A stretch of 64,000 nt of DNA, taken from positions 434,001 to 498,000 of the forward strand of contig NW_020194615.1 of NCBI RefSeq assembly GCF_002865645.1, read 5' to 3'. This DNA comes from Hyaloscypha bicolor E (taxonomy: Eukaryota > Ascomycota > Leotiomycetes > Helotiales > Hyaloscyphaceae). Positions 22,427 to 34,318 of the stretch are shown piece by piece; the stretch's first letter is position 1; the number at the start of each line of letters is the position of its first letter. A program made the translations under genes and the position numbers. The notes below the pieces were generated by a model. It ran no database searches. It was not told the origin of the DNA and saw only the letters and a program-made list of their open reading frames with translations.

Positions 22427-23797
22427 ATGAAGTCCCTCCAGATGACCTTAGTAGTGCTGCCATTGGTATTGGCTCGAAATCTTCAACCACGCGCAAACAC
22501 AATCACACTCGATGCCAGCACAACCTACCAAAAGATTATTGGATTTGGGGCCTCAGAGGCTTTTGGGCATTCCAATCAGTTCCAAAATCTGGCAGATCCA
22601 ATTCGAAGACAAGTTCTGGACATTCTTTTCAACAAAACCTCCGGAGCGGGCCTCACCATACTACGCAATGTCATCACGACCGGTGGGATTGAGCCAAAAA
22701 GCCCGGGCTCTGCAACCAATGCGCCAACATATACTTGGGATGGAAACGACGACGGACAGATATGGCTCAGCGAAACCGCTCAAAATGAGTACGGAGTCAA
22801 AACAATATATGCCAACGCGTGGTCCGCTCCAGCATACATGAAAACGAACAACAACGCTAACAACGGTGGTTATCTCTGTGGCGTTTCTGGACAGACTTGC
22901 TCTTCTGGCAACTGGATCCAAGCCTACGCGAACTACCTCACCCAATATGTGAAAGACTACCAGAGCTCTGGTGTCGCCATTTCTCACGTTGGGTTTCTCA
23001 ACGAAGCTGATGCGAGCTTCCCTTACGACAGTATGCGTTCCGACGGCACCCAGGCAGCAGAAGTCATCACTGCGTTGCGGGCCACCCTGGACGCTGCCGG
23101 ATTTACCTCTGTTTTGATCAACTGCTGCGACTTTGAAGGATGGAGCCTCTCCCAGACTGTATTACAGCAAGTCAAGTCAGCTGGAGCAATTGACAAGCTC
23201 GGTGGCTTGACTTCTCATGGATACGCCGGAGCTCCAGGGGCGCCTTTTACCTTCTCAAATCTGCCTGTGTGGCAGACTGAATGGGCCGACCTCAGTAGTG
23301 CCTGGGTAACCTCATTTTCGTCTGGCGGCACTTCCAGCGGCTTGACATGGGCTCAGCGCATTCAGAGTGGTGTCACTACGAGCAATCTGAGTGCTTTCTT
23401 GTATTGGATCGGTGCGGAACCAGCTGCCTCCAGCTCAAGCGCGATGCTTGTTCAATGGACCTCTACATCCGTCTCAGCATCGAAGAGACTCTGGGCTTTC
23501 GCGCACTTTGCACGATTCGCGCGTCCAGGAGCTTTGAGAATCAAATCACCTTCTGCGGGAGGTCTCGGCGTCAGCGCCTTCAAGAATACCGATGGTACGC
23601 TGTCGCTTCAGGTCATCAATTCAGGATCGAGTAGTGTTCAATTCACGGTATCTGGGTTTGGGAATGTTAGTCAAGTCCAACCTGTCCTAACGGATGACAA
23701 GAACGATTTTGTATTTGGGTCCAAGATTGCAGTAGCGAGTGGTTCATTCAGTGCAACGATTGCGGGGATGGCTATGATGTCTTTTATTCCTGGATAG
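22427..23797 (+). CDS. Secreted GH30 family glycoside hydrolase, 456 aa
   Basis: An intronless gene with an N-terminal signal peptide (hydrophobic residues 4-16, then ARNLQPRA). A (beta/alpha)8 catalytic domain opens with QKIIGFGASEAFGH and continues to about residue 370, followed by a small beta-rich domain (about 371-456). The acid/base is E193 in GFLNEAD and the nucleophile is E285 in VWQTEWAD, both present. The length matches fungal single-module GH30 enzymes. Family members cut beta-1,4-xylan (subfamily 7) or beta-1,6-galactan (subfamily 5), and I cannot tell these apart from sequence memory alone. It acts outside the cell on plant polysaccharide. No disruptions. It stands alone between accessory elements. 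Confidence 0.9.
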   Translation: MKSLQMTLVVLPLVLARNLQPRANTITLDASTTYQKIIGFGASEAFGHSNQFQNLADPIRRQVLDILFNKTSGAGLTILRNVITTGGIEPKSPGSATNAPTYTWDGNDDGQIWLSETAQNEYGVKTIYANAWSAPAYMKTNNNANNGGYLCGVSGQTCSSGNWIQAYANYLTQYVKDYQSSGVAISHVGFLNEADASFPYDSMRSDGTQAAEVITALRATLDAAGFTSVLINCCDFEGWSLSQTVLQQVKSAGAIDKLGGLTSHGYAGAPGAPFTFSNLPVWQTEWADLSSAWVTSFSSGGTSSGLTWAQRIQSGVTTSNLSAFLYWIGAEPAASSSSAMLVQWTSTSVSASKRLWAFAHFARFARPGALRIKSPSAGGLGVSAFKNTDGTLSLQVINSGSSSVQFTVSGFGNVSQVQPVLTDDKNDFVFGSKIAVASGSFSATIAGMAMMSFIPG

Positions 23798-24048
23798 GGT
23801 AGTTATGCAATGCTCCGTCGAAGGGTAAGACCCAGCAGGCTTCTGACTCTCCAACCGGCAAGAGAAGGCGGTCTAACTCAACGTTATCCTGTGATTTGTA
23901 TCTCTAAATTGAAGTCGAGTGCTTGATGCCTATACCGTAAGCAAATTTATGTGTTATATGATTCTCCTGCAGTGTGAAAGCAGATCCTCGATGATTTATA
24001 GAGGTTCCTTCAAAATTTACCGAAGTGGGGGAGTTTAGCGGGGCTCGG

Positions 24049-24502
24049 TAGAAGGGTTCCCTGGTCAAGCGGCCACCCTAGTCAACCAGCGACTTGAAAT
24101 AACCGTTTTATAATTTAACCACGTAATATTTTTAACTAAAACTAAAGAAAGAAAGAAATTAAATTAATAGATCTAAGAAAAGATATTGAAGCAAAAAGAG
24201 TCCACTATTATAGCGTAAACTACGAAATGTAGCATTTTTTTTAATTTTTTTTTTTTAAAAAAAAGGTATTCCTCGCTAAAAAAAAAAAATTGCATAGCGC
24301 GCCGCCTGTGAATTCAGGCTTTAAACCTTATTTTAATCACTAATTTGACCACGAAAAAAATGCAGTTTAAATTGCTATACAAATTGTTGCTATATGCTAA
24401 AGATTGTTCTAATAAACTTGCAAGCTAAAAATAATTAGTGAGTGGGTTGATTTGTGGATGGCCGGTTGACCAAAGTGGACGGTTGACCAGGGAACCCTTC
24501 TA
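24049..24502. mobile_element. Non-autonomous TIR element, about 450 bp
   Basis: The terminal repeat GAAGGGTTCCCTGGTCAA at 24051-24068 is repeated inverted at 24483-24500. Similarity continues imperfectly for another 25 bp (GTCAACC repeats), and TA flanks both ends. The inside is very AT-rich with long A and T runs near 24235-24290 and codes for nothing. Probably a RIP-affected MITE of a Tc1/mariner-type element. Confidence 0.7.
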
Positions 24503-24609
24503 AGGCCTTGGGCAGAATTGCACAGTGTGCTGAAATCCCAAGCGGGGTAGCTTTAATTAAATACTCATTTTAGTAATACTCCGTCTCGGAAGATTTCATC
24601 ACAGAGGGA

Positions 24610-25036
24610 TGTCACCTAACAGGGTCGTGAGGATGCACGGCACCATCAGATCCAGACCAAGTTCTCGCCCTTCAAGCCGGGTAAAGACCCCGCCTCGGGC
24701 CCGTACGATACGACAAAGAGCATCCCGGAGCAGGTTGTGGAGTCGGTGGCATCATCGCTCGCCAACCTCCGCGCCACCTACCTCGAGTGCCTGGTCCTGC
24801 ACTCGCTCTATCCAGGCATACAGGACACTCCCATGGCTTGGAGAGCGATGGAGGACTTAGTGCCATCCAAGTCGAACCCGCTCAGCCTGTCAAATATCGA
24901 CCTAGAGTCGCTGCGCCGGTCTGCGAGCTGGCCAGGGTTGACGGTGGTGAAACGCTGGGATGATTCGAGTAAAAGAAACTACTGCATGCCAGAAACTAAC
25001 GAGAAGAAAAGATACGGGATGAGGATTGGACGATAA
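24610..25036 (+). pseudogene. Aldo-keto reductase fragment
   Basis: From about 24650 the frame reads QTKFSPFKPGKDPASGPYDT, then EQVVESVASSLANLRATYLECLVLHS and MAWRAMEDLVPSK, the strands and helices 3-5 of a fungal aldo-keto reductase, where the LHS histidine is the catalytic one. The N-terminal cofactor part and everything after the SNIDLESLRR segment are missing or out of frame. The TIR element ends about 100 bp upstream, so it may mark the point of loss. A relic, not a working enzyme. Confidence 0.7.
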
Positions 25037-25098
25037 CAGAAAGTCTCAGCCGCTCGTCTATTCATAGAAGCATTCTATCTGAACAATCAACCCCAACC

Positions 25099-27015
25099 TC
25101 AACTTCCCGCAATCAGATAGTACCGGGTATGGATATCATATTTCAACTTCACTTCATCGATCAGCCGTTTGCCCTCAATTACCCTCTGGTTCGCCACAAA
25201 GAGCTCATAAGCTCCTGGCGTATCAGTAGCAGGACGAACGGCCGCACAGATCCACCTCACTTCATCTCTCCCCTTGCTTGTTGACGCTGTGTCTACCCCT
25301 AAAGCCATGACTATCTCAGCGCCGTCCTTAATTTCTTTCTCGTCCAATCTGAAGAACATTCCTGCCTTGACCACCTTCAACTTCTGAGGTTTCTTCGGCG
25401 CAGTCTCCGCGGATTTGGTCTCAATTGAGGCAGAGGCACTATTCATCAGAGCTCGGGAGTCGATGTGCAAAGCCCAAAGCTTGTAGTACAGCAATTTCGC
25501 CTGCTCAGGCTTCACTCCTGGCGTGAGCATTGCACGGCCAACGAACTCATCTTCCTGAAGGCGGCAAAATTGAAGACCATTTTCTCTGGGTGCCAACAAC
25601 AACGGATTCATGGGAGGTCGCCCTGACTTCAAGTATGTCAGTTTAATGAAATCGGAAACGGACACCACAACATACATTCTTGGAGATCCACTCCTGCACA
25701 TGCTTATTCTCCCACGTCGTTGGGATCCGCTCATCAAATGGTCTTGGCTTTGCTTTCGGCACCGGCACCTTCAACATCTCTGCATATCGGAGGGTATTCT
25801 TGCTATGCGCAACATCCAGGATACTAGGATTGATGCATGCAATGACAAGCGTCTTGCAAGTTTGGGTGTTGCTGACGTCGAATGCACTTTTCAACACTTG
25901 CGTGAGCTTGCTGGTTCGGAACGGGATGTGAACATGCTTCTGGCTTGCTTCTCCTCTCCCAATGCTCCATAATGCCCTAGCCCTGATGCAGTCCTTGAGT
26001 GTCGTCAGCGACTTGTTGATTTCCCGCGTCTCTGCCATCCGTTCGCGAGAGTGGTTTTGGGTATCTGCACTTGCTTCGCTGCCGGCGAGATCAACCAGCA
26101 AGAAACTGCCTTCAGGAGAGTTTGGCGATTCCTTATTCACGACTCGGATACGGCAAATTGCGTGTGAGCGCGAGGATTGATCGTTCTTGGTTGTGGTTTC
26201 CGTTGAGCGGAGCTCTTTGGCGACATCGATCAGACTCAAGAATTCTTCTGAAGTAGTCGGCTTCTTCTCGAGCACGCCTACCAATTGCATGGCACCAAAC
26301 GGGTCTTCTAAGATACCGATGGGTTTTCGCTCGTTGAGGAGATCTAGTTGGAAGAATCAGTCAGTGAAAAATAATACATGGTGGAGGGATGACATCTATT
26401 TAACATACCGTACATATTGCTTCCTGCAACCTCGAAAATGCACATATGTACATCCCATTTGCCAGACACTGTGCCATCCATGAGCTTCTCTACCACGAGC
26501 TTTTCCATTCCCGAGACCGTAAACGTCTTTCCGGATCCAGTTTGACCGTATGCCAATAGCATGCTCATTCCCCCGCTACCAACCCATTGCACCAAGTCCT
26601 GTACTCGATCATTATATATGTCCTTTGTGTTGCTATCGGGACCATAAACATGATCTAGAGTAAACGAAGTCCTCTAACAACTGAATTTAGCAAACCCAGA
26701 ACATGTGGTAGGGTCCCGTACGACGGACCAATATTGAGCATGGGATATACGAACATTGAGATCCGGTTTACCGTTGACCTTCCGTCTCGGTTCATAGATA
26801 TTGGCTGCCCCAAAATTATCTCTCAGAACACCTTGAACATGATCCCATCCAATCTCTTCCTCTGTGAGTGGTCGGATCCGAACACAAACGGCGGTATCGT
26901 GAACTTCTGTCGATTGATCTGAAGACTCGGCCGTTCGGCTGGATCTCGAGAGGATCTCCAACTCTTCAATGCGATTCGCAAAGAAGTCTCTGTTTTCGAA
27001 GAAGTAGGCATCCAT
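25099..27015 (-). CDS. Kinesin motor protein, kinesin-13-like, 573 aa
   Basis: Four minus-strand exons (26755-27015, 26409-26673, 25676-26343 and 25099-25626) keep frame. The motor domain runs from about residue 45 to 400. It has VCVRIRPL, the P-loop AYGQTGSGKT, switch I NDQSSRSHAI, switch II LVDLAGSE and the INKSLTTLKDCIRA helix. The spacing and the FRTSKLTQVLKSAF and NTLRYAEMLK segments resemble kinesin-13, microtubule depolymerases, though fungal relatives are varied. The C-terminal part (about 400-573) is short and lacks an obvious coiled coil. Intron 1 uses a weak GTTCGT donor, so that junction is the least sure. All ATPase motifs look intact. Confidence 0.85.
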
Positions 27016-27890
27016 ACTTCTGGAGATTTATGGGATTGTCTTGTAGAGAAAGAATGTGCGCGCGGGTTTGTATTTATACTTGAATGTCAGGGAGAATGGT
27101 GAGACCTAAATTAGGCAGCCTTGTTACATCCCAGGGAGCCAATCATCACTATGATGTTATTGCGGGATGACCCCTGTTTTCGTCCGGGCAACCGAAGCGA
27201 GACAATGTGCACCGCCGCAGGGGATGGTTTTTTTAGCGAGAAGTTCAACTTGGAACTGACTTGGAAGATTGAAGGAAGTTTCTTATTCAGAGACCTTTCC
27301 CAGAGAGTGAAGTCATTGCTTCTGAACTCCTTAGACATACCGATGGGGGTAGAGGACAGACCTATACATCAAATTGAATCTCTCCCTTCGAATACTCGCT
27401 AATGCAAAGGGCCAGATGTCCATATTCGGGGAAAGCTGAACATTATTGAATCGAAGAAGCTGTGCTTTCGTTAAGTTTCTTTTTTCGTCATTAATATGTG
27501 CATTAGCCGTTGGGGCTTTTGATGTAGCATTGAACTATCGGCCAATACGATAATGCCCGCGCAAGCACAGTCCCGTCGATCGTCCCCCTGAGTTGTGGCG
27601 CTCTACTTCTCTGCTGGCACCCCAAGGATACCTGGAGCTGCGAAACCTAGTCGTAACCTTGAGTGCGAACTTTGTAGGATGGCTGAGACCACTGGAATTC
27701 CCACAATAAAAAATTCTACGTCGTTGGCTTCAGGCATTTCACCAGCCTATGCACTGTGAACGTCGGGAACCCAAACCCTTGCTCGTGTTCGGGACGACAC
27801 GAGATGCGTTATTTAATAACCTAAACAGAGATCTAGGCAGCACCGAATGAGCTAATACGTTCACGATGTTGGGATTGTACCGATCAGCTT
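27016..27890. other. Intergenic between kinesin and CoA-transferase genes
   Basis: Holds the kinesin promoter on the left and the 3' flank of the CoA-transferase on the right. No coding region is supported. Confidence 0.5.
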
Positions 27891-29528
27891 CTATCCTACA
27901 ACGCCATCCATTCTAAGAGCCTTTATATCCTCTTCGCTAATGCCCAAATTATCCCTTAACACTTCATCAGTATGTTGTCCCAGCGTCGGCGGAGGGGATC
28001 TGATCCCCGGCGTTGAATATGAGTATTTGACAGGCGTATTGATTAACTTGATGGGGCCACACGTAGGATGGTCAACCTCTTTCACCATGCCTCTTGCCAG
28101 AACTGTATCTCGCATCAGCAACGCAAGTCTCTTGGAATGAAAAGGGAGAACGTACCATGATCATGATTCAGAGTATCCATAAGATCGTTGACTTTTGCAT
28201 ATGGTAATCCAGTGCCATCAAAAATCTCAAGCCATTCTTGAGTCGTTTTTGACATCGTGATTTCTTCAATCCACGGCTCGAGGATATTCCGATGCTCTAC
28301 TCGCGCTGAGTTGATAGCGAACCGTTCATCACTGATCCATTCTGGTCTCCCCAAACCTTCGCACAATATGCCGAAAAGGCGGTCAGTGCCGCCACCAAAG
28401 AGTATATCGCCGTCTGATGTTTTGAAAGACCTGTATGGGACGACGGACGCTAGTTTGCAACTCAGATGCAGGCTTCAAAAATAGAAAGATAGGGGTGACT
28501 CACGATGCGAAGTTCCCCAACGTCCAGTATCTCGTTTCCCTGAGATGAGAACGGATTCTGCCATATTTGAAAGCGTCGCAACTTGGCAGTCGCTGAGACA
28601 AACATCGAGATGCTGTCCTTTTCCAGTCTTTGCTCTACCGAGAAGTGCTGCCATGATGCTGTTTGCAGTGTACAGTCCCGTTGTCAGATCTGTCACGGCG
28701 CAACCAACTTTGACTGGCGGGCCATCCTGCGTTCCAGTAATGTGCATCAGTCCCATTTCCCTACGGTTTCATTAACCTTATATCCGAGGAGCTGGAAAAA
28801 GAATACCCACGCTTCAACCATAACATCATATCCTGCTCGATTGCTATATGGACCAAATTGTCCGTACCCAGTCACACTCGCATAAATCAACTTTGGGTTC
28901 GCCTTACTGAGCGCCTTGAAGTCGAGTCCGTATTTCTTTAAAGTACCAGGGAGGTAGTTCTCAACGAAGACGTCGGCGTTTAAGGCTAGCTTTCGAATGA
29001 GATCTGCACCCTTTTCTTCCTTGAAAGAGATGCCGATAGATTTCTTGTTACGATTTACCTTACGGCGATTAGCATACGAAGATAGTGGTGATAGAGACTT
29101 AGTACGGATAGATAGTAAGCACTTTCGCCAGGTCCCGGCTGTCCATCGAGGTGGGGAGCGTAGGGAGGCCCCCATTGCCGTGTATCATCCCCTCTTGTTG
29201 GGTGCTCGATTTTTAATACCTCAGCACTACGTAGGGAGTTAGATTAACAATATTATTGTATTGAATGAATAGAGTACTCACCCAAGATCTCCAAGAATTT
29301 GTGTACAGTATGGCTACATAATCACGTGATCAACTCCAATGCTACCTTCTGAGGAGATCCCACAGAGAGACCGGAGGGAAAACGTACCCCTGCCAGTACC
29401 CTCGTCAAGTCGAGCACTCTGGTACCTGAAAGTGGAAGTGTAGGGGTATTCACTGTAGAGGAGAACGTCCGTAACAGCTGACGCTGCCATGATCGGCAGT
29501 GTGGTTTCGTCGTAATTCTTTGCAGCAT
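27891..29528 (-). CDS. Family III (CaiB/BaiF) CoA-transferase, mitochondrial, 434 aa
   Basis: Seven minus-strand exons (29388-29528, 29282-29313, 29106-29226, 28811-29058, 28504-28760, 28156-28449 and 27891-28102) splice cleanly. Residues 1-25 are rich in Arg, Ser and Thr (MLQRITTKPHCRSWQRQLLR), a likely mitochondrial leader. Family motifs follow: [53 protein letters not shown] and GYGQFGPYSNRAGYD. VTDLTTGLYTAN comes next, whose Asp should be the catalytic aspartate, then SVVPYRSFKTSDGDI. The closest match I can name is succinate-hydroxymethylglutarate/glutarate CoA-transferase (SUGCT). It moves CoA from succinyl-CoA or another donor to a dicarboxylic acid. It begins the run of CoA and aromatic genes, which suggests a part in the same pathway. 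Confidence 0.88.
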
Positions 29529-29999
29529 CGTGTCTGTCGCAGCTGCACAGTGACTGCTGTCTAGTCTGTCATGTAAGGTATGGCGGAAAGAGGAGTCTAT
29601 GGTTCTAGAGAAGTGCCTGAATCGCCAATTCCATACGGCTGTGGAGGTGTTTGGGGAAGGAAAGATGGCGAAGGTGAGGTTGCCTCCCAATGTGGGGCTC
29701 CGTTCTGGCAGTTCGGCTCCCCAGAGTTGGACTACTATGTCCGACCTCGGCTTGACTGAATGTCGATATCACGTTATAAGGATTTTATATGAGAGAAAGC
29801 TAAGTTGTACCAAAATTGCTGTTTGAACTCAATTCAAATTTGATATTCATCTCATTTTGGACAAAGGACGAGAGAGATTGAATGTCTTTCTGTTGAGAGG
29901 CCTGGGGCTTAGCGGGTTTACCCTCGAAAATTAGTGCACTTCAAAATTTCCGAGGATGCTCAAGACGGGAGATATGATGGAAAATAATCCATGTTTTGG

Positions 30000-31974
30000 T
30001 TATACTCCCTGTAATAATTCCCCAAGTTTGAAGCATTTCTCCCACCCAATTTCATGCAACAATTTTCCTCGACCACCGCGATACTTCTCATCATACTCTT
30101 TCTCATCAATGAAGCCAAATGCCTCACCTGGCCCAATGACCAAAATATCACCTCTCCCTCCATTAATCTCAATGCAATAAGCAAAGTCAACCCAAGCCTC
30201 CACCATCCTCTTTCCCAATTCTTGACTTTGGGCAGAAAACGCGGAGCCAAAGTTTTGAAGGAGATACGCGACGTCAAGTTCATGGCTGACGAACCCTTTA
30301 TAAGTGCCGTCGATCTCATTTGGCTGCAATTATATTAGTAATCAACTCAATGGCTGAAAACGTTTGATCTCACCTGATGGAAGTGATATCTCAAGCATTT
30401 GCTCGGTTCCCAACCCTCAACGACTTTCAAAACAGGAAAGTGAAATCTAAGGTCTGTCGACAGATTCAACAAACCAGCATATTGCTGCGCCGGAGTCAGC
30501 TTTCCAACTAGCCCGTATTTCTTCAGAAGTATTTCGGCCTCGGGCGGATCGAGGGAAGCAGTTAAAGCATTCTCCAATCTGCTCATAACGTTTGGAGCGT
30601 CCATGATACGAGCTTTCAAGCAAGTTCCCTGCGTGACATCAATTCCAGGTGCCACTAAATTTGCAGGGTGCGACTCACGTCATGTTCAACATCTCCGACC
30701 ATAATAGCTTCACACCATGCTGGCTTCCCAGCTGGATTCCTCGCATCAGACAGCACGCCCAAAGTGACCTCCTCAGGAATGAACAGTCCATCAACAGTGG
30801 GACTCCAATGCTGGAATGCCGGCAACCTTCCTGTAATCTCACTCGCACTCATGTTATATAGCTCTGCGTTACGGGCCTCTGCAGTTGCATTTTCGAGACC
30901 TAACAATTTAACATTGGTTTGGTAGTGAGTGTTCTGCCACTCCATTGTTCGTGGTCTTCGCAATGTTGTGTCACCGGACATCATGCATGCTCTGTTGAAG
31001 AGCGGTTCTTTTGTGAGTAGGAGGCTAGAAATGAAGACTGTATCTTGTAAGCCTAGACAGCGATATTACTCCAAAGGGGACTTTACTGGATCCAGCTGAC
31101 TCCCCAAAAGCCGTGACCTTTGCGGGGTCCCCTCCAAATCCAGATATGTTCTTCTTGACCTATTTCATCATTAATTTGGACAACATGGCTACTCGCGGAT
31201 CTGTGCATACCCATTTGAAGGCACATGCTTGGTCTTTCAGACCATAATTTCCAGACGTCTGGAGCTCGTCTGAAGCCAGGAAACCGAATATGCCAAGACG
31301 ATAACTAACTATTTAGAAAGATAAATACCTCGGAAGATCAGTCTGAGGCTCACCTAATTGAGACTCCAATCACAGGCTTTCCAAGATCGACTGATTTTGC
31401 AATAAATTTGGAGATATCTGCTTCAGATGAGCCCATACACAGGCTGCAAGTCATTTCACTTAAATGCACTTACCATACTGAGGCCATGTGCTGCTCCCAA
31501 CGGATAGAGACCCCCTTCACACCCATCAGAATACTTCAACCAAAAGGAACAACAAGAACTGACCCATGAACCCTAGACCAATCAGCATCCATTCAAACTT
31601 GTCCAGGACAACACGTACCAAACCATGACAGGAAGCCTTTCAGTTTTCCGTAAACTCTCAACAGGAACAACCACAATCAAATTAAGACATTCGAACTCCG
31701 ATTGCTCATCATTCTCCTTCGCCAACGTAACATTTCCTACCAAAGAGAGATCGTAGGCAAAGCCAGCTGGATGCTGAGGACAAGATGGCCCATGTTTCGT
31801 TGCATCGAACTCCCCTCCTCCCTCAACAAGCTTCTGGCTCAAGAGCACAGGATCTCGCCACCTCCCCGGTATGGAAGCATATTTGATACCCCGAAACTGC
31901 ACAGTTCTCCCGTCCTCAGAGAGCAGCCCCCGCATTCGGCCAAGCGTTTCGTGGTTCAACGTTGTTGTCGCCAT
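30000..31974 (-). CDS. Type-B carboxylesterase (alpha/beta hydrolase), multi-exon
   Basis: Exons of a carboxylesterase are separated by short introns. The N-terminus has TVQFRGIKYASIPGRW, then LPVMVW joined to VHGGSLSVGSSTWPQY (oxyanion-hole HGG). VIGVSISYRLGIFGFLASDEL and [38 protein letters not shown] follow, with the nucleophile serine. The acidic member probably lies in the SPTVDGLFIPEEV region and the His in FVSHELDVAYLLQNFG. It ends at a TAA at 30000-30002. No signal peptide is seen, so it is likely intracellular. It could release an aromatic or short acid from an ester as an entry step for the neighbouring catabolic genes; that is inference. An alternative in-frame start lies two codons upstream (GTG, unlikely). 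Confidence 0.85.
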
Positions 31975-32356
31975 TTTCACAACCCTTTTCTGTTTTGAAA
32001 TCCTTGTCCGGAGTATCTTTTACTGACTTCACACAAAGGTCAGCCCCTAGACTCAATGTCGGCTTCAAGACCCCGAAAAGTTGCCGTCCAATGGCAGTAG
32101 CCCCACAGCCAGGATAATAATGGGGTAAACTCTTCCCCGCACCAGTAGCGGGAGTGGAGGGGTACCCGAAACCCCTGTAGTCATGCCCCGCACCTCGCCG
32201 ACAACAACTTCACTTTTTACCTATCGTGGGGCCCTGCAAAGGGAAGCTGGACGCGATATCGGTGAGCACTGTTTCAAGAAGCTTCAAAGTCTCTATTTTG
32301 AATAACTGTAGATCCATCTCTGTCCCTGAGGAGTTGTTGAGAGAACTTCGGACGAA
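31975..32356. promoter_or_regulatory. Divergent promoter region, esterase and CoA-transferase
   Basis: These 380 bp separate the start codons of the minus-strand esterase and the plus-strand 3-oxoacid CoA-transferase, so the two probably share control elements. I cannot name a specific factor site. Confidence 0.4.
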
Positions 32357-34206
32357 ATGAGGGCCTCACGATTACTCGTCAGCAGAGCCTTGAGCTCCAG
32401 ACGGGAGTTCTCATCCTCGACGGCGAGGAGAGCAATCAACAAGATCTGCGGCTCCGCGCAGGAAGCAATCAAGGACATGAAAGGCAGTACTACAGTCCTA
32501 GTCGGCGGATTTGGGTTCTCTGGGGTGCCGAGTTCATTAATTAATGCACTGCGAGATCGACCGGATTTAAAGGATTTCACGGTGGTGTCGAATAATGCTG
32601 GGATGCCTGGCGTTGGGCTTGGTGAGTTGGCCAAATACACTAGAGGTTAGGGGTTTGGACTGATGAGATAATGCAGGACAGCTGCTGGAAACTAAGCAAA
32701 TCAGCAAAATGATAGCTTCCTTCATTGGGGAAAACAAGGCATTCGAGAAGATGTACATCACAGGCGAACTCTCCCTCGAACTCACACCTCAAGGTACAAT
32801 GGCAGAGAAGTGTGCGGCAGGAGCTGCAGGAGTGCCAGCATTCTACACACCCGCAGCTTATGGAACAATTGGTACAGCTCCAGGCCTTCACTGACATGGT
32901 CTTCCCGGCTTACTTCTCCAGTTCAAACCGGCGAGCTACCCGTCCGCTACAACAAAGACGGCACCGTCGCGGTCATGTCGAAACCCAAAGAGACCCGCGA
33001 GTTCAACGGAAAAGCCTACGTAATGGAAGAAGCCATCTTCGGCGACTATGCCTTCGTCAAAGTGCACAAAGCGGATCGAATGGGCAATTGTCAGTTTCGA
33101 AAAGCGCAGAATAATTTCAATGAGTGTATGGGGAAGAATGCTAAGGTGACGCTGGTAGAGGCAGATCAGATTGTTGAGGTCGGCGAGATTGCGCCTGAAA
33201 ATGTGCATTTGCAAGGGATTTATGTTAGCAAGGTTATACAAAGTACCGAGGAGAAGAAGATTGAGAAGTTGACGTTGAGGAAGAGTCCTGAGGAGTTGAA
33301 GGATGCGGGTAGGTTTTCTCCATCCGAGTTTTGAAAGTGGAGGAGGAGTGAGTGATTGACTTTTCCGATAGTAGCCGGTGCTGCTACCAGCAGAGAACGC
33401 ATCATCAAGCGCGCAGCGAAAGAGTTCAAGGATGGGATGCATGTCAATCTCGGTATCGGGATGCCACTCATCACGCCCGCCTTCCTCGAGCCTGGCATTG
33501 AAGTCGTCCTACAATCCGAAAACGGTATTCTTGGGATGGGAGGATATCCTACTCCTGGGGAAGAAGATCCGGATTTGATTAATCCGGGGAAGGAAACTGT
33601 TACACTTGCGAATGGTGCGAGTCTGTTTGGAAGCCATGAGAGTTTTGGGATGATTCGGGCGGGCAGAATTGATTTGACTATGCTGGGCGCGTTGCAAGTG
33701 GGCATGTATGGAGGTGAGGGTTTCCTGTCATTGGCATCGAGAAAACTAGTCTGACGGTTGAGAATAGATCTTGCCAATTTCATGCTTCCTGGGAAGGTCA
33801 AGGGTATTGGAGGAGCTATGGATCTTGTTGCTAACTCTACCAAGACGAAAGTAGTAGTGACTATGGTAAGATTTCAGCACTTATTGAGAACTCCATCAGC
33901 TTGTTGACTGGATGTCTAGGATCATGTCGATAAGAAAGGCAATCCGAAGATTTTGACTGGTATGTACTCCTTCCACCTTACGTCTAGACTTCCAAGTGCT
34001 CTGCTTACTTTCTACTAGCCTGCACTTTCCCCCTAACGGGCCAAAAATGCGTCTCAAGAATTATCACCGAGCTAGCAGTGTTTGATGTTGACTCCACAGA
34101 GGGGTTGACACTGATTGAGGTTGCGGATGGAGTGACGGTTGAAGAAGTGAAGGCGAAGACTGAGGCACCATTCAAGGTATCACCTGATCTGAAGGCTATG
34201 TTATAG
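32357..34206 (+). CDS. 3-oxoacid CoA-transferase (SCOT / 3-oxoadipate CoA-transferase type), 504 aa
   Basis: Seven exons (32357-32621, 32677-32871, 32922-33308, 33372-33713, 33768-33865, 33920-33959, 34019-34206) splice in frame. Residues 1-30 ([18 protein letters not shown]...) look like a mitochondrial leader. Subunit A-like and B-like halves are fused as in eukaryotic [45 protein letters not shown] and [10 protein letters not shown] in the first half. [11 protein letters not shown] and [12 protein letters not shown], with the catalytic Glu, lie in the second. The enzyme moves CoA from succinyl-CoA to a 3-oxoacid, either acetoacetate or 3-oxoadipate. Neighbouring thiolase, lyase and ring-cleavage genes favour 3-oxoadipate or a related acid, but sequence alone cannot decide. 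No disruptions. Confidence 0.92.
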
Positions 34207-34318
34207 ACAACAAGGGAGAATTATTACGGGGAAACAATTGAAATTATGGAGGTGCAGAGAAGTGTGAATTAAGAAAATTTATATCAGCATGAGGTGAAAT
34301 GGAAGTCTTTGGAGAAGC

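Noticed and set aside
28741..28820. Apparent frameshift in the family III CoA-transferase
   Set aside because: A GC|GTGGGT donor and a TAG acceptor join exons in frame (VEAEMGLMHITG), so no mutation is needed.
33220..33843. 207-residue open frame on the minus strand
   Set aside because: Antisense shadow of the 3-oxoacid CoA-transferase exons; no start context and no domain.
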